Source of the DNA: Pseudemcibacter sp038106445 | GTDB taxonomy: Bacteria; Pseudomonadota; Alphaproteobacteria; Sphingomonadales; Emcibacteraceae | Reading direction: 5' to 3' | Assembly: GCA_038106445.1 (NCBI GenBank) | Contig: JAYODU010000001.1 | Coordinates: 62,001 to 126,000 of the forward strand | DNA: 64,000 nucleotides | In this document: positions 16,951-25,436 of the stretch, piece after piece | Layout: every line of letters starts with the position of its first letter | How positions within the stretch are numbered: position 1 is the first letter of the stretch | Notes under the pieces: generated by a model | Seen by the model: only the letters and a program-made list of their open reading frames with translations | Told to the model about the DNA's origin: nothing | Database searches by the model: none | Program-made: the position numbers and the translations under genes

Positions 16951-18267
16951 ATGGATATTCCATATAAACATGCCGGGAAAAAAGGCGACTATATAGACAA
17001 CTATTATTCCCGCACACTTGATGGTGATGCAGGATTCGCATCCCTTAATGAACATATAAAAACATCTGTGTGTGTGATCGGCGGCGGCATGGCCGGGGTA
17101 GCAACCGCCCATAGTCTGGTTGAAAAAGGTGAAAAACCGGTACTTATTGAAGCAAACCGTATCGGTTGGGGCGCATCGGGGCGAAATGGCGGGTTTGCAA
17201 GCTCCGGATATGCCAAAGGGGCCCGCGACGTGGTAAAGATGGTAGGGGAAAGTCATGCCAGAGAACTTTATAAGCTGACCAATGCCGCGCTTGATGCTAT
17301 AAATCGCCGGATGGGGGACCGTGCAGACGGCCTAAAAGAAAATAATTACGGACATTTTGAAGTGTCCTGGTTTAATGAGCCCGGTGTTGTTGAAAATTAT
17401 GTCGAATTTATCAATGATCTGCTTGATGTTAATTATGAATTCTGGCCTCGGGAAAAATTCCGCGATTATTACCATTCTGATCACTATTATGATGCCTTTT
17501 TAAAACCACAGGCACTACAGCTTCATTCGCTGAATTACACGCGTCATTCTGCTAAATCGGCTGAAATGGGCGGCGCACGTATATTTGAAAAATCACCGGC
17601 GCTTGATATCCGAAAAACAGAAAATGGCTGGAAAGTCATTACCGAACAGGGTTCTGTTACTGCGGATCAAATTGTTATGTGCTGTAGCGCCTATATCGGC
17701 AATCTGAATTTCAGACTGTCAAATGCAACCCTTCCTGTTGCGACCTATATAATGCTTACCGAACCGCTTGGGGACCGTCTTAAAGATGCCATAGAAGGAC
17801 GGTGGGGTGTCAGCGACAACCGGGTTTCATCCAATTATTATCGTACCCTTGATGATACAAGTCTGTTCTGGGGTGGGCGCGTCAGCATGTTCAACCCGAC
17901 CGGAAAGAGGCTTGAAAATATCATGATGAAAGACCTGCTGGTGGTTTACCCGCAGCTTAAGGGCATAAAGGCGCGTGTTACCTGGGGAGGATTTATGGGT
18001 TATCCGGCCCACAAAATGCCGCAAATTGGTGAACTTGAATCCGGTTTCTGGTATGCGCAGGGTTTTGGTGGCTCAGGCATGACGTCAACTGTGGCGGCCG
18101 GTGAAATTGTTGCCGACGCAATTATAAATGGCGATGAACGCTATAAACTTTTTGAACCTTTCGGGCTATGGTATGCCGGAAAGCCGTTTGGCCCCATTGT
18201 GGCCCAAACGGCATACTGGCTGTTTCAGTTACAGGATGCTTATAAGGAATGGCGCCTGAACCGATAA
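16951..18267 (+). CDS. FAD-dependent oxidoreductase, DAO/PuuB-like family
   Basis: 438 residues, cytoplasmic. The Rossmann FAD motif is at about residues 42-67: VIGGGMAGVATA followed by a conserved Glu67 that binds the ribose. It is followed by GASGRNGG (74-81), characteristic of the gamma-glutamylputrescine/amino-acid oxidase subgroup. The C-terminal FAD contact GFGGSGMTSTVAAG is also present. Members oxidise amines or amino acids to imines, with release of ammonia. ATG 16951 follows GAGGG at a good distance; an upstream in-frame start at 16921 lacks a ribosome site. The gene converges with the S9-type hydrolase gene with 4 bases between stops. Substrate assignment (amine versus D- or L-amino acid) is not possible from sequence. 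Confidence 0.82.
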   Translation: MDIPYKHAGKKGDYIDNYYSRTLDGDAGFASLNEHIKTSVCVIGGGMAGVATAHSLVEKGEKPVLIEANRIGWGASGRNGGFASSGYAKGARDVVKMVGESHARELYKLTNAALDAINRRMGDRADGLKENNYGHFEVSWFNEPGVVENYVEFINDLLDVNYEFWPREKFRDYYHSDHYYDAFLKPQALQLHSLNYTRHSAKSAEMGGARIFEKSPALDIRKTENGWKVITEQGSVTADQIVMCCSAYIGNLNFRLSNATLPVATYIMLTEPLGDRLKDAIEGRWGVSDNRVSSNYYRTLDDTSLFWGGRVSMFNPTGKRLENIMMKDLLVVYPQLKGIKARVTWGGFMGYPAHKMPQIGELESGFWYAQGFGGSGMTSTVAAGEIVADAIINGDERYKLFEPFGLWYAGKPFGPIVAQTAYWLFQLQDAYKEWRLNR

Positions 18268-18271
18268 ATCC

Positions 18272-19384
18272 TTACTTTGAAACGAACCGGTAGGATGCGG
18301 TCTCCATTTCCTTTATATTATTAAAAGGGCGTTCTGGTGACAGGTGCTCCTCCAGAAATTTATAAATATCATATCGGGCTTGCCTTGCGACCTGATGATC
18401 CATGCGGGCGAAGTTGTGCCCGCCGGGAATATCTTTAAATTCCTTATAGATAAAATCCTTGCCATCCGCCTTTAACGATTTTACCAGATGACGAATTTCA
18501 AGAATATTAACATCATCATCATTGGTGTTGCCATAAACCATTAGCGGGGTTTGCAGTTTATGGGTATTCCAGGCTGGGGACCGTTTTATATACTCATCAT
18601 GGTTTTCAAAAGCCGACTCTCCTATATGGTAGTCAACTTCGTAAAGTTCGCGGTATCCTTGGGTTTTATAACCCATTCGCGCGATCAGATCACTCACCGG
18701 TACATCGGCAAAGCCAACTTTATAGGCATCCGGATATTCAAACAGGTTCATCAGTGTAATAAGCCCACCATGGCTATGGCCCATAATGCCAACCCGGTCT
18801 TCGTCAACGATGGCATAATTTTCAACCATATAATCCCGTGCCGCCTTGGCGTCAGCAATCTCCTTGCCGCCGTAATCAATACTTTCATAAAACCGTTTAC
18901 CGTATCCTGTTGAACCGCGGTAATCCGGGGCAATAATTATATATTGCTGCGCAATCAGTTCCCGGTAAAGCTGGCCATTTTCAACATTGAAATTGGCGTG
19001 TACCCCCTGATGCGGGAAAACGAGAAGGGGATATTTCTTCGTGGGGTCAAGATCCTTTGGAAAGAAAACATACGCAGTAAATATAAAAGGATTGGTTAGC
19101 GTCAGCGGGTTTTGTTCGCCGTCACCGGAAAAATCATGATCTTCACCAAGTGGGGGTCCGGCCATTCTTACCCGTTCAATATAGGCCACATCACCCATGA
19201 TCTGATGCATCTGGATGTCGGTAATGCCTTTATTGACGCTATTAAAAGAATGTCTTAGATCACTTATCTGGCTTTTAAGGGCGGATAATTCTTCTTTTAA
19301 ATCATCAATTTCATCTGCTTGGCTGACTGTGATTGACGTCATGACGCCAAGAAGGCATATTCCAAAAAATTTGAATAATTTCAT
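18272..19384 (-). CDS. Exported alpha/beta hydrolase, prolyl-oligopeptidase (S9)-like
   Basis: 370 residues. A signal peptide covers about residues 1-23, followed by a short coiled-coil stretch (about 25-55, DLKEELSALKSQISDL). The C-terminal two thirds is an S9-type alpha/beta-hydrolase domain without the usual beta-propeller. It has PDYRGSTGYGKRFYE, the nucleophile Ser204 in GHSHGG, a likely Asp in YGNTNDDDVN, and a His in GGHNFARMD. It may be a periplasmic peptidase or esterase. It starts 4 bases after the D-aminoacylase-like gene on the same strand, so the two form an operon. The lack of a propeller means the size-gating of classical oligopeptidases is absent. Confidence 0.82.
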   Translation of the reverse strand: MKLFKFFGICLLGVMTSITVSQADEIDDLKEELSALKSQISDLRHSFNSVNKGITDIQMHQIMGDVAYIERVRMAGPPLGEDHDFSGDGEQNPLTLTNPFIFTAYVFFPKDLDPTKKYPLLVFPHQGVHANFNVENGQLYRELIAQQYIIIAPDYRGSTGYGKRFYESIDYGGKEIADAKAARDYMVENYAIVDEDRVGIMGHSHGGLITLMNLFEYPDAYKVGFADVPVSDLIARMGYKTQGYRELYEVDYHIGESAFENHDEYIKRSPAWNTHKLQTPLMVYGNTNDDDVNILEIRHLVKSLKADGKDFIYKEFKDIPGGHNFARMDHQVARQARYDIYKFLEEHLSPERPFNNIKEMETASYRFVSK

Positions 19385-19388
19385 AGCG

Positions 19389-20984
19389 TTAGTCCCCTTG
19401 AGTTTTCAATAGCACACGTCCATAAGTTGGCTCGGACGAATTTCGCGCAGTGTCTGTCACATGGCCATTAACGATGACATAATCAAAACCTGTGGGCTGT
19501 GCAAAAATATCGGTCCATGTGGTTCCCGCTTTCACATTTTCAAGATCCATTACAACAATATCAGCCCCCATGCCTTCTTTTAATAACCCACGGGTTTGAA
19601 TATCAAAAATCTTTGCCGTCTGTCGGGTCATTTTGTTGATGGCAAGTTCAAGTGACAGGACACCGTCACGCACCACATATTCCTCAATCACTTTCGGGAA
19701 GGACCCGAATGACCTTGGGTGGCGCATGGTTGGGCTGCCGTCTGTTGAAATGGAAACATCCGGTGCGGTAATAAAGGCATCCTGTGTTTCCTTTGTCATG
19801 ATAAAGTGGGCGGTAGAAGGACCACTATGGCCGTAATCAATGATCACGTCTTCGGGGGCTTTACCGGTAATTTCTGAAATCTCTGCAACTGTCTTTCCAG
19901 AATATTCACCGGATGACACAAGGATTGCACCTGGTCCGTTGCGGCGGATGATTTTGGCACGCAGAAATTCCTGAAATTCTTCGCGGCGGTTTTCAACGGC
20001 ATCATTAAATTCATATTCGCGTTTTGCCCATTCAGGATAAAGATAGCTCATATCGCCGAAACTGGCGAGGTATGGATAAACGTCTGCTGTGACCTCAATC
20101 CCATTAGCACGGGCTTCACGAAGTTGTCTAAGCACGGCATCTCCCTGTTCGCGGGTTTTGCCGTAGACAACTTTAATATGGGATGCGTTCACACGGGCAT
20201 ATTTTCCCTGCTCGAGGAGTTCGGCGATGGACGCATGAACCTGATCATCATCTTCATTTCTGATATGACTGGAAATAAGGCCGTCATGGGCACCGACAAC
20301 TTTTGCTAGGCCCGCCATTTCTTCGGGACTGGCATAGCGACCCGGCACATATTCAAGCCCGGTATTTAGACCATAAGCACCTGCCATCATGGCGTCAGCA
20401 AGAATTTCTTCCATTCTTTTTTGTTCTTCGGGGCTGACCTGATCTTTTTCACCGCCGCCGGACTGGTGACGGATTGATCCGTGACCGATGAGTGTTGCGA
20501 CGTTGGGCCCTGTGCCGTGAGTATTAACCTCTTCGATCCATTTTGTGTATTCATAACTGCCCTGTTCATCACCATCACTGGGGAAGTAACCGGGGCTTGT
20601 TCCGTCCTGCCCCAAAACCACAGTGGTAATACCCTGGCGTAAAAAGTTACGCAGATAATCGTTATCTGCATTTAACGGGTTTCCATGAGAATGGGCATCG
20701 ATAAAACCAGGCGAGACAACTTTTCCAGAAGCATCAAGTGTTTGATTTGATTTAACTTTTGATGTATCTACAGAGCCAACATAAGCGATCTTGTCACCGC
20801 TGACTAAAATATCACCGGCAAAGGATGCTTCACCCGATCCATCAACGATGGTGCCGCCCGTTATATGAAGATCATATGTGACATTATAGTCCGGCCCGCC
20901 TTCTTCCATGGCCGGTTCGTTGGATGAACAGGCGGCAATAAAAAGCAGCCCAACAAGACTTATTATTTTAAACAAAATTTTCAT
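19389..20984 (-). CDS. Lipoprotein N-acyl-D-amino-acid deacylase family amidohydrolase
   Basis: 531 residues with a lipoprotein signal (lipobox FIAAC, Cys19). The body matches the D-aminoacylase/N-acyl-D-amino-acid deacylase family: ITGGTIVDGSGEASFAGDI, FIDAHSHGN with His98 and His100, TGLEYVPGRYAS, SSHIRNEDDQ, and ADVYPYLAS. The family releases D-amino acids from N-acyl derivatives, with some members acting on other imides or dipeptides. Envelope anchoring implies an extracytoplasmic substrate. It is the first gene of an operon with the S9-type hydrolase and is divergent from the second NhaC gene across a 102-bp gap. The family assignment is good; D-stereospecificity is not proven. Confidence 0.85.
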   Translation of the reverse strand: MKILFKIISLVGLLFIAACSSNEPAMEEGGPDYNVTYDLHITGGTIVDGSGEASFAGDILVSGDKIAYVGSVDTSKVKSNQTLDASGKVVSPGFIDAHSHGNPLNADNDYLRNFLRQGITTVVLGQDGTSPGYFPSDGDEQGSYEYTKWIEEVNTHGTGPNVATLIGHGSIRHQSGGGEKDQVSPEEQKRMEEILADAMMAGAYGLNTGLEYVPGRYASPEEMAGLAKVVGAHDGLISSHIRNEDDDQVHASIAELLEQGKYARVNASHIKVVYGKTREQGDAVLRQLREARANGIEVTADVYPYLASFGDMSYLYPEWAKREYEFNDAVENRREEFQEFLRAKIIRRNGPGAILVSSGEYSGKTVAEISEITGKAPEDVIIDYGHSGPSTAHFIMTKETQDAFITAPDVSISTDGSPTMRHPRSFGSFPKVIEEYVVRDGVLSLELAINKMTRQTAKIFDIQTRGLLKEGMGADIVVMDLENVKAGTTWTDIFAQPTGFDYVIVNGHVTDTARNSSEPTYGRVLLKTQGD

Positions 20985-21009
20985 AAACGCTCTCCCGCAT
21001 TAAACAGTG

Positions 21010-21023
21010 TGTCCGAAAGGACA
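21010..21023. other. Small GAAA-tetraloop hairpin in the divergent gap
   Basis: TGTCC-GAAA-GGACA forms a 5-bp stem with a GNRA-type loop. It lies between the deacylase start and the -10 of the NhaC promoter. Being a perfect short palindrome in a divergent promoter region, it could be a protein operator or an RNA element of the minus-strand leader; neither is proven. Confidence 0.35.
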
Positions 21024-21057
21024 ACTTTATTGTTTCTTAAAAAATCATTTCAGTTAC

Positions 21058-21063
21058 TATAAT
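21058..21063 (+). promoter_or_regulatory. Candidate -10 element of the second NhaC gene
   Basis: A perfect TATAAT lies 24 bases before the TTG start, with a weak -35 (CTTAAA, 16 bases upstream). The implied 5' leader is short and just includes the strong AGGAGGGA ribosome site at 21075-21082. Confidence 0.4.
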
Positions 21064-21086
21064 CAAAAAAACACAGGAGGGAAGTA

Positions 21087-22604
21087 TTGGAAGCGGCTGA
21101 TTATGGATTTATTTCGATCATTCCCATAATATTGACATTGGGCATCGCTGTCTGGATGCAAAATGTCATCATCGGTTTGTTTACAGGAGTATTTGTTGGC
21201 GTCATTATTCTAAACGGTTTTAATCCTCTTAAAACACTCAGTTTAATGGTTTCCGATTATTTTGTGCCGCAAATGCTTTCCCCGGCGCAGTCGGGCATTC
21301 TGGTTCTGATGTGTTTTATCGGTGGGCTTGTCGCTTTGATGGAAAAATCCGGCGGGGCGGTGGCGTTTGCGACCAAAATGACAAAAATTATTACAAACCG
21401 TTTCAAGGCACAGATTGCCACATGGCTGACTGGTATTGGTATTTTCTTTTCGGATCTTGGCACGCCGCTTATTGTCGGCCCTATTTATCGGCCGATTACC
21501 GACAGGTTAAAAATTTCCCGTGTAAAGCTCGCATGGATTGTGGATACGACGGCATCACCTGTTGCTGTGCTCGTCCCTATTATAGGTTGGGGTGTTTATG
21601 CCCAGGGTCTTATTGAAGGGGAATATTTATTAATAGGCCGCACCGAAAGCAGTTTTGATGCCTTTGTGGCGGCGGTGCCCTTTCAGTTCTATTCGCTTTT
21701 TGCTATCATTATGGTGCCGCTGGTGGCTTGGTTTGGCTATGAATTCGGCCCGATGGCGCGTGCAGAGCTTGCCGCACAGGCTGGCAAGGATGAAAAAGAC
21801 GACATTGGCGAAGGGCTTTCAGACAACTTTAATGATCCAAATGCAAGAGCCATCTTTGTATGGCTGCCGCTCCTTGTGATGCTGGGTACATTGTTATACT
21901 TGCTTTTTCCTTACGGTTTTCCGCTTAAATCGGCCCCGTCGCTTGTTTTTAGGGGTGCTCTTTCAGCCGCATATTTTTATTCTGCAATGACATTGATAGC
22001 ATTATTGATGATTTATGGAGCCAAAAGCTTCAAGGACAGCATCACTATCTATCTTGGTGGCATAAGCAGAATGACAAGTGTGCTTATTATTCTGGTTCTG
22101 GCCTGGTCTTTAAGTGCGGTTGGTCGTGAACTCGGAGCGTCTGAATATATTAATTCGATGGCTTCTGAAAATCTCGCGCCGTTTTTGTTACCGGCAACAA
22201 CATTTCTGATCGGGGCTGTCATGTCCTTTGCAACGGGTTCTTCCTGGGGGACTTATGCCATTATGATGCCGCTTGTCATTTCTGCGGCGGAAAGTATTGG
22301 CGCACCAATGCATGTTGCCATCGGGGCGGTACTTTCCGGCGGCATGTTCGGGGATCATTGTTCACCTATATCCGATACAACAATTCTTTCAGCATCCGGT
22401 GCCGGATGCAGCCAGTTTGATCATGTAAAAACCCAGCTACCTTATGAACTTTTTAATGGCGCTATCTGTGTGATCTGCTACATCGCGGCGGGACTGACGG
22501 AAAATAGTTTTATATTTCTTCCCGGTATGGTGCTGATTGGTGTTGGCCTATATATGGTGAGCAGGGTTGCCGGCATAAAAATTAAAAACACAGCGTCTGT
22601 TTAG
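21087..22604 (+). CDS. NhaC-family Na+/H+ antiporter-like transporter, second copy
   Basis: 505 residues, polytopic membrane protein of the NhaC family. GDHCSPISDTTILSASG lies at about residues 422-438, and GSSWGTYAIMMP is the central conserved block. It shares the fold and signature motifs with the protein encoded at 12198-13577 but is longer, and the two are clearly diverged, so it is not a recent duplication. The start codon is TTG at 21087, chosen because a near-perfect Shine-Dalgarno (AGGAGGGA) sits 5-12 bases upstream. It is divergent from the lipoprotein deacylase operon and convergent with the desaturase gene (2 bases between stops). The substrate may be Na+/H+ alone or an amino-acid-type solute. 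Confidence 0.85.
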   Translation: MEAADYGFISIIPIILTLGIAVWMQNVIIGLFTGVFVGVIILNGFNPLKTLSLMVSDYFVPQMLSPAQSGILVLMCFIGGLVALMEKSGGAVAFATKMTKIITNRFKAQIATWLTGIGIFFSDLGTPLIVGPIYRPITDRLKISRVKLAWIVDTTASPVAVLVPIIGWGVYAQGLIEGEYLLIGRTESSFDAFVAAVPFQFYSLFAIIMVPLVAWFGYEFGPMARAELAAQAGKDEKDDIGEGLSDNFNDPNARAIFVWLPLLVMLGTLLYLLFPYGFPLKSAPSLVFRGALSAAYFYSAMTLIALLMIYGAKSFKDSITIYLGGISRMTSVLIILVLAWSLSAVGRELGASEYINSMASENLAPFLLPATTFLIGAVMSFATGSSWGTYAIMMPLVISAAESIGAPMHVAIGAVLSGGMFGDHCSPISDTTILSASGAGCSQFDHVKTQLPYELFNGAICVICYIAAGLTENSFIFLPGMVLIGVGLYMVSRVAGIKIKNTASV

Positions 22605-22606
22605 AT

Positions 22607-23662
22607 TTAAACCAACGTGTTTTTTTGCTGGCTAAGCTTGCTATCCTGCCACAGGGTGGAAAGGGCATGCCAAAGGCTGCGTCTTGTTGCTGCCAGATAT
22701 AATGAATTATCAGAAAGTTCTCTCACCAGAAGATCATGTGCCATCCCAAGATTGTGATAGGGCATTTGCGGAAAAAGGTGATGTGTTGCATGATAACGCA
22801 GCCCAACCGGGGCCCAGAAAGGGGAGAGAATCCCACCCGTTACATCAACACTATCCAGAAACTGGTCCGGAACTGACATTTTTTGATCGCCGGGATTACG
22901 GTAGGCGTGGGCCCCTAGCGTTCTTAGGCTGTTCATCGTAAAAATAAACATGGTCACCAGATACCAAACAATCAATAGTTTAAACGGTAAAATGCCCATA
23001 AAAATCAATATGACAGCGGTCCACACATAAAAGGTCGCGCAAATTTCCTGTAAACGCCAGTATTTACCATCCAGTTTTGTGGGGGGTGGCCTACGATACC
23101 CAAGGTCAATGGTAAGCGAAGATGCACGCTCCCATGCGTACCTCCCAAGTGGCGGAATGATCCATGAAAGTGGTGTTAGGACAAGGAACCTTAGAAAAAA
23201 AATCCACGGTAAAATTATGGATAAAAAAACATAAGCGATAATTTTCCATCCGGCTTCAGCACCAAACGGTAAATATTCGCCGTCCTCAGTTGTACCGTAT
23301 GTATCGCGTCGATGATGATCATTGTGAACCCCATAATATGTAAATGAGGGAATAAGGAGCGGAAACCCGGCCGTTATATTCCAAAATGCGATGAAGGCTT
23401 TAAATGTACCCTTCTTGATATGGACAATTTCATGAATGAATATAGCCACACGGTAAAGGGAAAAAGATGAAATTATAAACGCCAGAATATTAGCTGCCGT
23501 AAATGCTTCGGTGATGATGACAAAATAAAAACCGCCCCAACCGAGGATAAGATTAAGCATAAGATCCGCCCAGTATATGTGGGCTTTTGGCTTCATTAAA
23601 TGCGCCACTATGCCGCGTGCTTCCTTAAGCGGAAAGTCCTGACTGTTTTCTGGTGCGGGCAT
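22607..23662 (-). CDS. Membrane fatty acid desaturase family protein
   Basis: 351 residues with several hydrophobic segments and the three histidine boxes of the membrane di-iron desaturases: His77-x3-His81 (HEIVH), His113-x2-His116-His117 (HNDHH) and His291-x2-His294-His295 (HATHH). It would insert double bonds into acyl chains using O2 and an electron donor; regiospecificity cannot be assigned. ATG 23662 is chosen because GGAG lies six bases upstream. An in-frame GTG at 23725 would add 21 residues but has no ribosome site. It is divergent from the carbonic anhydrase gene. A role in adjusting membrane fluidity is likely from the family. Confidence 0.85.
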   Translation of the reverse strand: MPAPENSQDFPLKEARGIVAHLMKPKAHIYWADLMLNLILGWGGFYFVIITEAFTAANILAFIISSFSLYRVAIFIHEIVHIKKGTFKAFIAFWNITAGFPLLIPSFTYYGVHNDHHRRDTYGTTEDGEYLPFGAEAGWKIIAYVFLSIILPWIFFLRFLVLTPLSWIIPPLGRYAWERASSLTIDLGYRRPPPTKLDGKYWRLQEICATFYVWTAVILIFMGILPFKLLIVWYLVTMFIFTMNSLRTLGAHAYRNPGDQKMSVPDQFLDSVDVTGGILSPFWAPVGLRYHATHHLFPQMPYHNLGMAHDLLVRELSDNSLYLAATRRSLWHALSTLWQDSKLSQQKNTLV

Positions 23663-23792
23663 TAATTTCTCCGATTGCGCATAAAGGGCACTAAACACAT
23701 TACTCTGTAGGAGTGTTTTTTGCACAAATCAATATTCAAATGCAAAATTTTACTTTAAAGAATAGAAAATAGGAAATGAAGAAGGATTAATC

Positions 23793-24428
23793 GTGAAATC
23801 ATATGAAAGACTGCTATCCGGGTATCGGGAATTTAAAGCCAACTATTTAAGCGAAGAAAATAGGGAGTGGTTAAAAGTTGCCGGCAAAAGGCAGGAACCA
23901 GAAGTTATGATGATCGCCTGCAGCGATAGTCGGGTGCATCCTGCTATTTTAACGCGGACGGCGCTGGGTGAATTGTTTATGGTCAGGAACGTAGCAAATA
24001 TAGTCCCCCCATTTGAAGCTGCGAGCGGCGATAGTTCATATCATGGCACAAGTGCTGCGATCGAATTTGCCGTCAATCATTTAAAGGTCAAGCATATTAT
24101 CGTTATGGGGCATAGCGGTTGCGGGGGTATTGCTGCCCTTATGGATCATTCAATTACAGAAGATTCAGCCGGGTATAGTTTTATCAAGCCCTGGATGAAT
24201 ATTGTAAGCGAAGCAAACGAATGCTCACCTGGTGCAAATGAAAATAATGCTACAGTATGTGAACAGCGGGCCATATTAATTTCTATTAATAACCTGTGCA
24301 GTTTTCCCTGGGTTAAACAAGGAATAAAGGCTGGAACATTAAGGCTTCATGGATGGTATTTTGATATCCAGACCGGCACCTTAAGTGAATATCACAGGGA
24401 TACGGATAAGTTCGAAGAAATCATTTAA
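23793..24428 (+). CDS. Beta-class carbonic anhydrase
   Basis: Hydrates CO2 to bicarbonate, supplying carboxylases and pH control in the cytoplasm. The 211-residue protein has all beta-class residues: Cys43 and the Asp45/Arg47 dyad in ACSDSR, then His107 and Cys110 in MGHSGCGG as zinc ligands. The GTG start at 23793 has GAAGGA upstream and matches the usual N-terminus of the family (helical, ERLLSGYREF). It is monocistronic as far as can be seen, with 70 bases before the broken sulfotransferase gene. Confidence 0.94.
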   Translation: MKSYERLLSGYREFKANYLSEENREWLKVAGKRQEPEVMMIACSDSRVHPAILTRTALGELFMVRNVANIVPPFEAASGDSSYHGTSAAIEFAVNHLKVKHIIVMGHSGCGGIAALMDHSITEDSAGYSFIKPWMNIVSEANECSPGANENNATVCEQRAILISINNLCSFPWVKQGIKAGTLRLHGWYFDIQTGTLSEYHRDTDKFEEII

Positions 24429-24498
24429 CGGATTATTAGGACGGAATACCTAAAATCTAAAATGAATATGCGTCGCGAAAGAATAATGAGGGGTTCGT

Positions 24499-25413
24499 GT
24501 GAAACCGTTATTACATATAGGTTATGCTAAAACTGGGTCAACGTTCCTACAATTTAATATTTTTAAACCTGCTTATGGTTTTTATAATGCATTTGACCAT
24601 CATTTTGCAGAAGTCATTCAGCACCTTATACTCAGTAATTCATTTACATATGATGCTGAGGCGACATTAAAATATTTCACGGATAAATATGAAGACGCAC
24701 CAAAACAGAAATTAATGCCTGTTATTTCGGCTGAATCTTTATCAGGTTAATTGTTTGCCAATAACAATAAAGAAAAAGAAATTTCGCTACGTCTTAAGGA
24801 AACCTTTCCAGGGGCAAAAATTTTAATTGTGATCCGGAATCAAAAAGCAATTATCAAGTCGGCATGGAAACATTATTTAAGAAACAACGGTGCGCAGACC
24901 ATTGATAGGTTCATAAGAAAAGAAGGGATTAAGCAAGGGTTTACATCAATTCTGAATATGGACCGGTTTCAGTATCATTATTTGGTGAGACAATATCAAA
25001 AACTATTCGGCAGGGAAAATGTTCTGGTTCTTCCTTTTGAGCTTTTAAAAAGCAATCAAAAGGAATTTGTGAATAAGGTTTTGATATTTTCCGGCTCTAA
25101 TAAGGAATTTAAAGATAAAATATATCCGCCAGCAAATTTGTCACGTTTGCCAGTTGAACTTTACATAAGAAATAAAGTTGGCTTTTATATGAATGCCGAC
25201 AGATATGGTGACAGAAGGGTGTTTTTGCAAAAAGTACTTGATAAAATATGCCCTGTAGTCGCAAAAATAACCCCAGATCGTATGAACATGGCTATTGAAA
25301 AGTCCTGGAATAGTTATTTAGATGTCCTCATAGAAGGTTATTATCGTCACAGCAATAATATTCTGGCTGAAATCACCAGGCTTGATTTAAAAAACTATCA
25401 TTATGAAATGTAG
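24499..25413 (+). pseudogene. Sulfotransferase-like gene interrupted by an in-frame TAA
   Basis: Two open segments in the same reading frame (24499-24750 and 24751-25413) together encode a normal ~304-residue sulfotransferase-like protein. The first has the 5'-phosphosulfate loop HIGYAKTGSTFLQ (Lys11) near the N-terminus and ends at SAESLSG. After a single TAA at 24748-24750, the second continues with LFANN and then the 3'-phosphate-binding stretch ILIVIRNQKAIIKSAW. No frameshift is needed. The downstream segment has no convincing start or ribosome site, so the protein is probably truncated. The open frame downstream shows the stop is recent, or it is a sequence error. The GTG start has GAGGGG upstream. 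Original acceptor: unknown carbohydrate or surface molecule. Confidence 0.75.
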
Positions 25414-25436
25414 CCGGAAATAATATCTCGCAATCT

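Noticed and set aside
24748..24750. Recoding (selenocysteine or pyrrolysine) at the sulfotransferase stop
   Set aside because: The codon is TAA, which is not used for selenocysteine (TGA) or pyrrolysine (TAG); mutation or sequence error is simpler.
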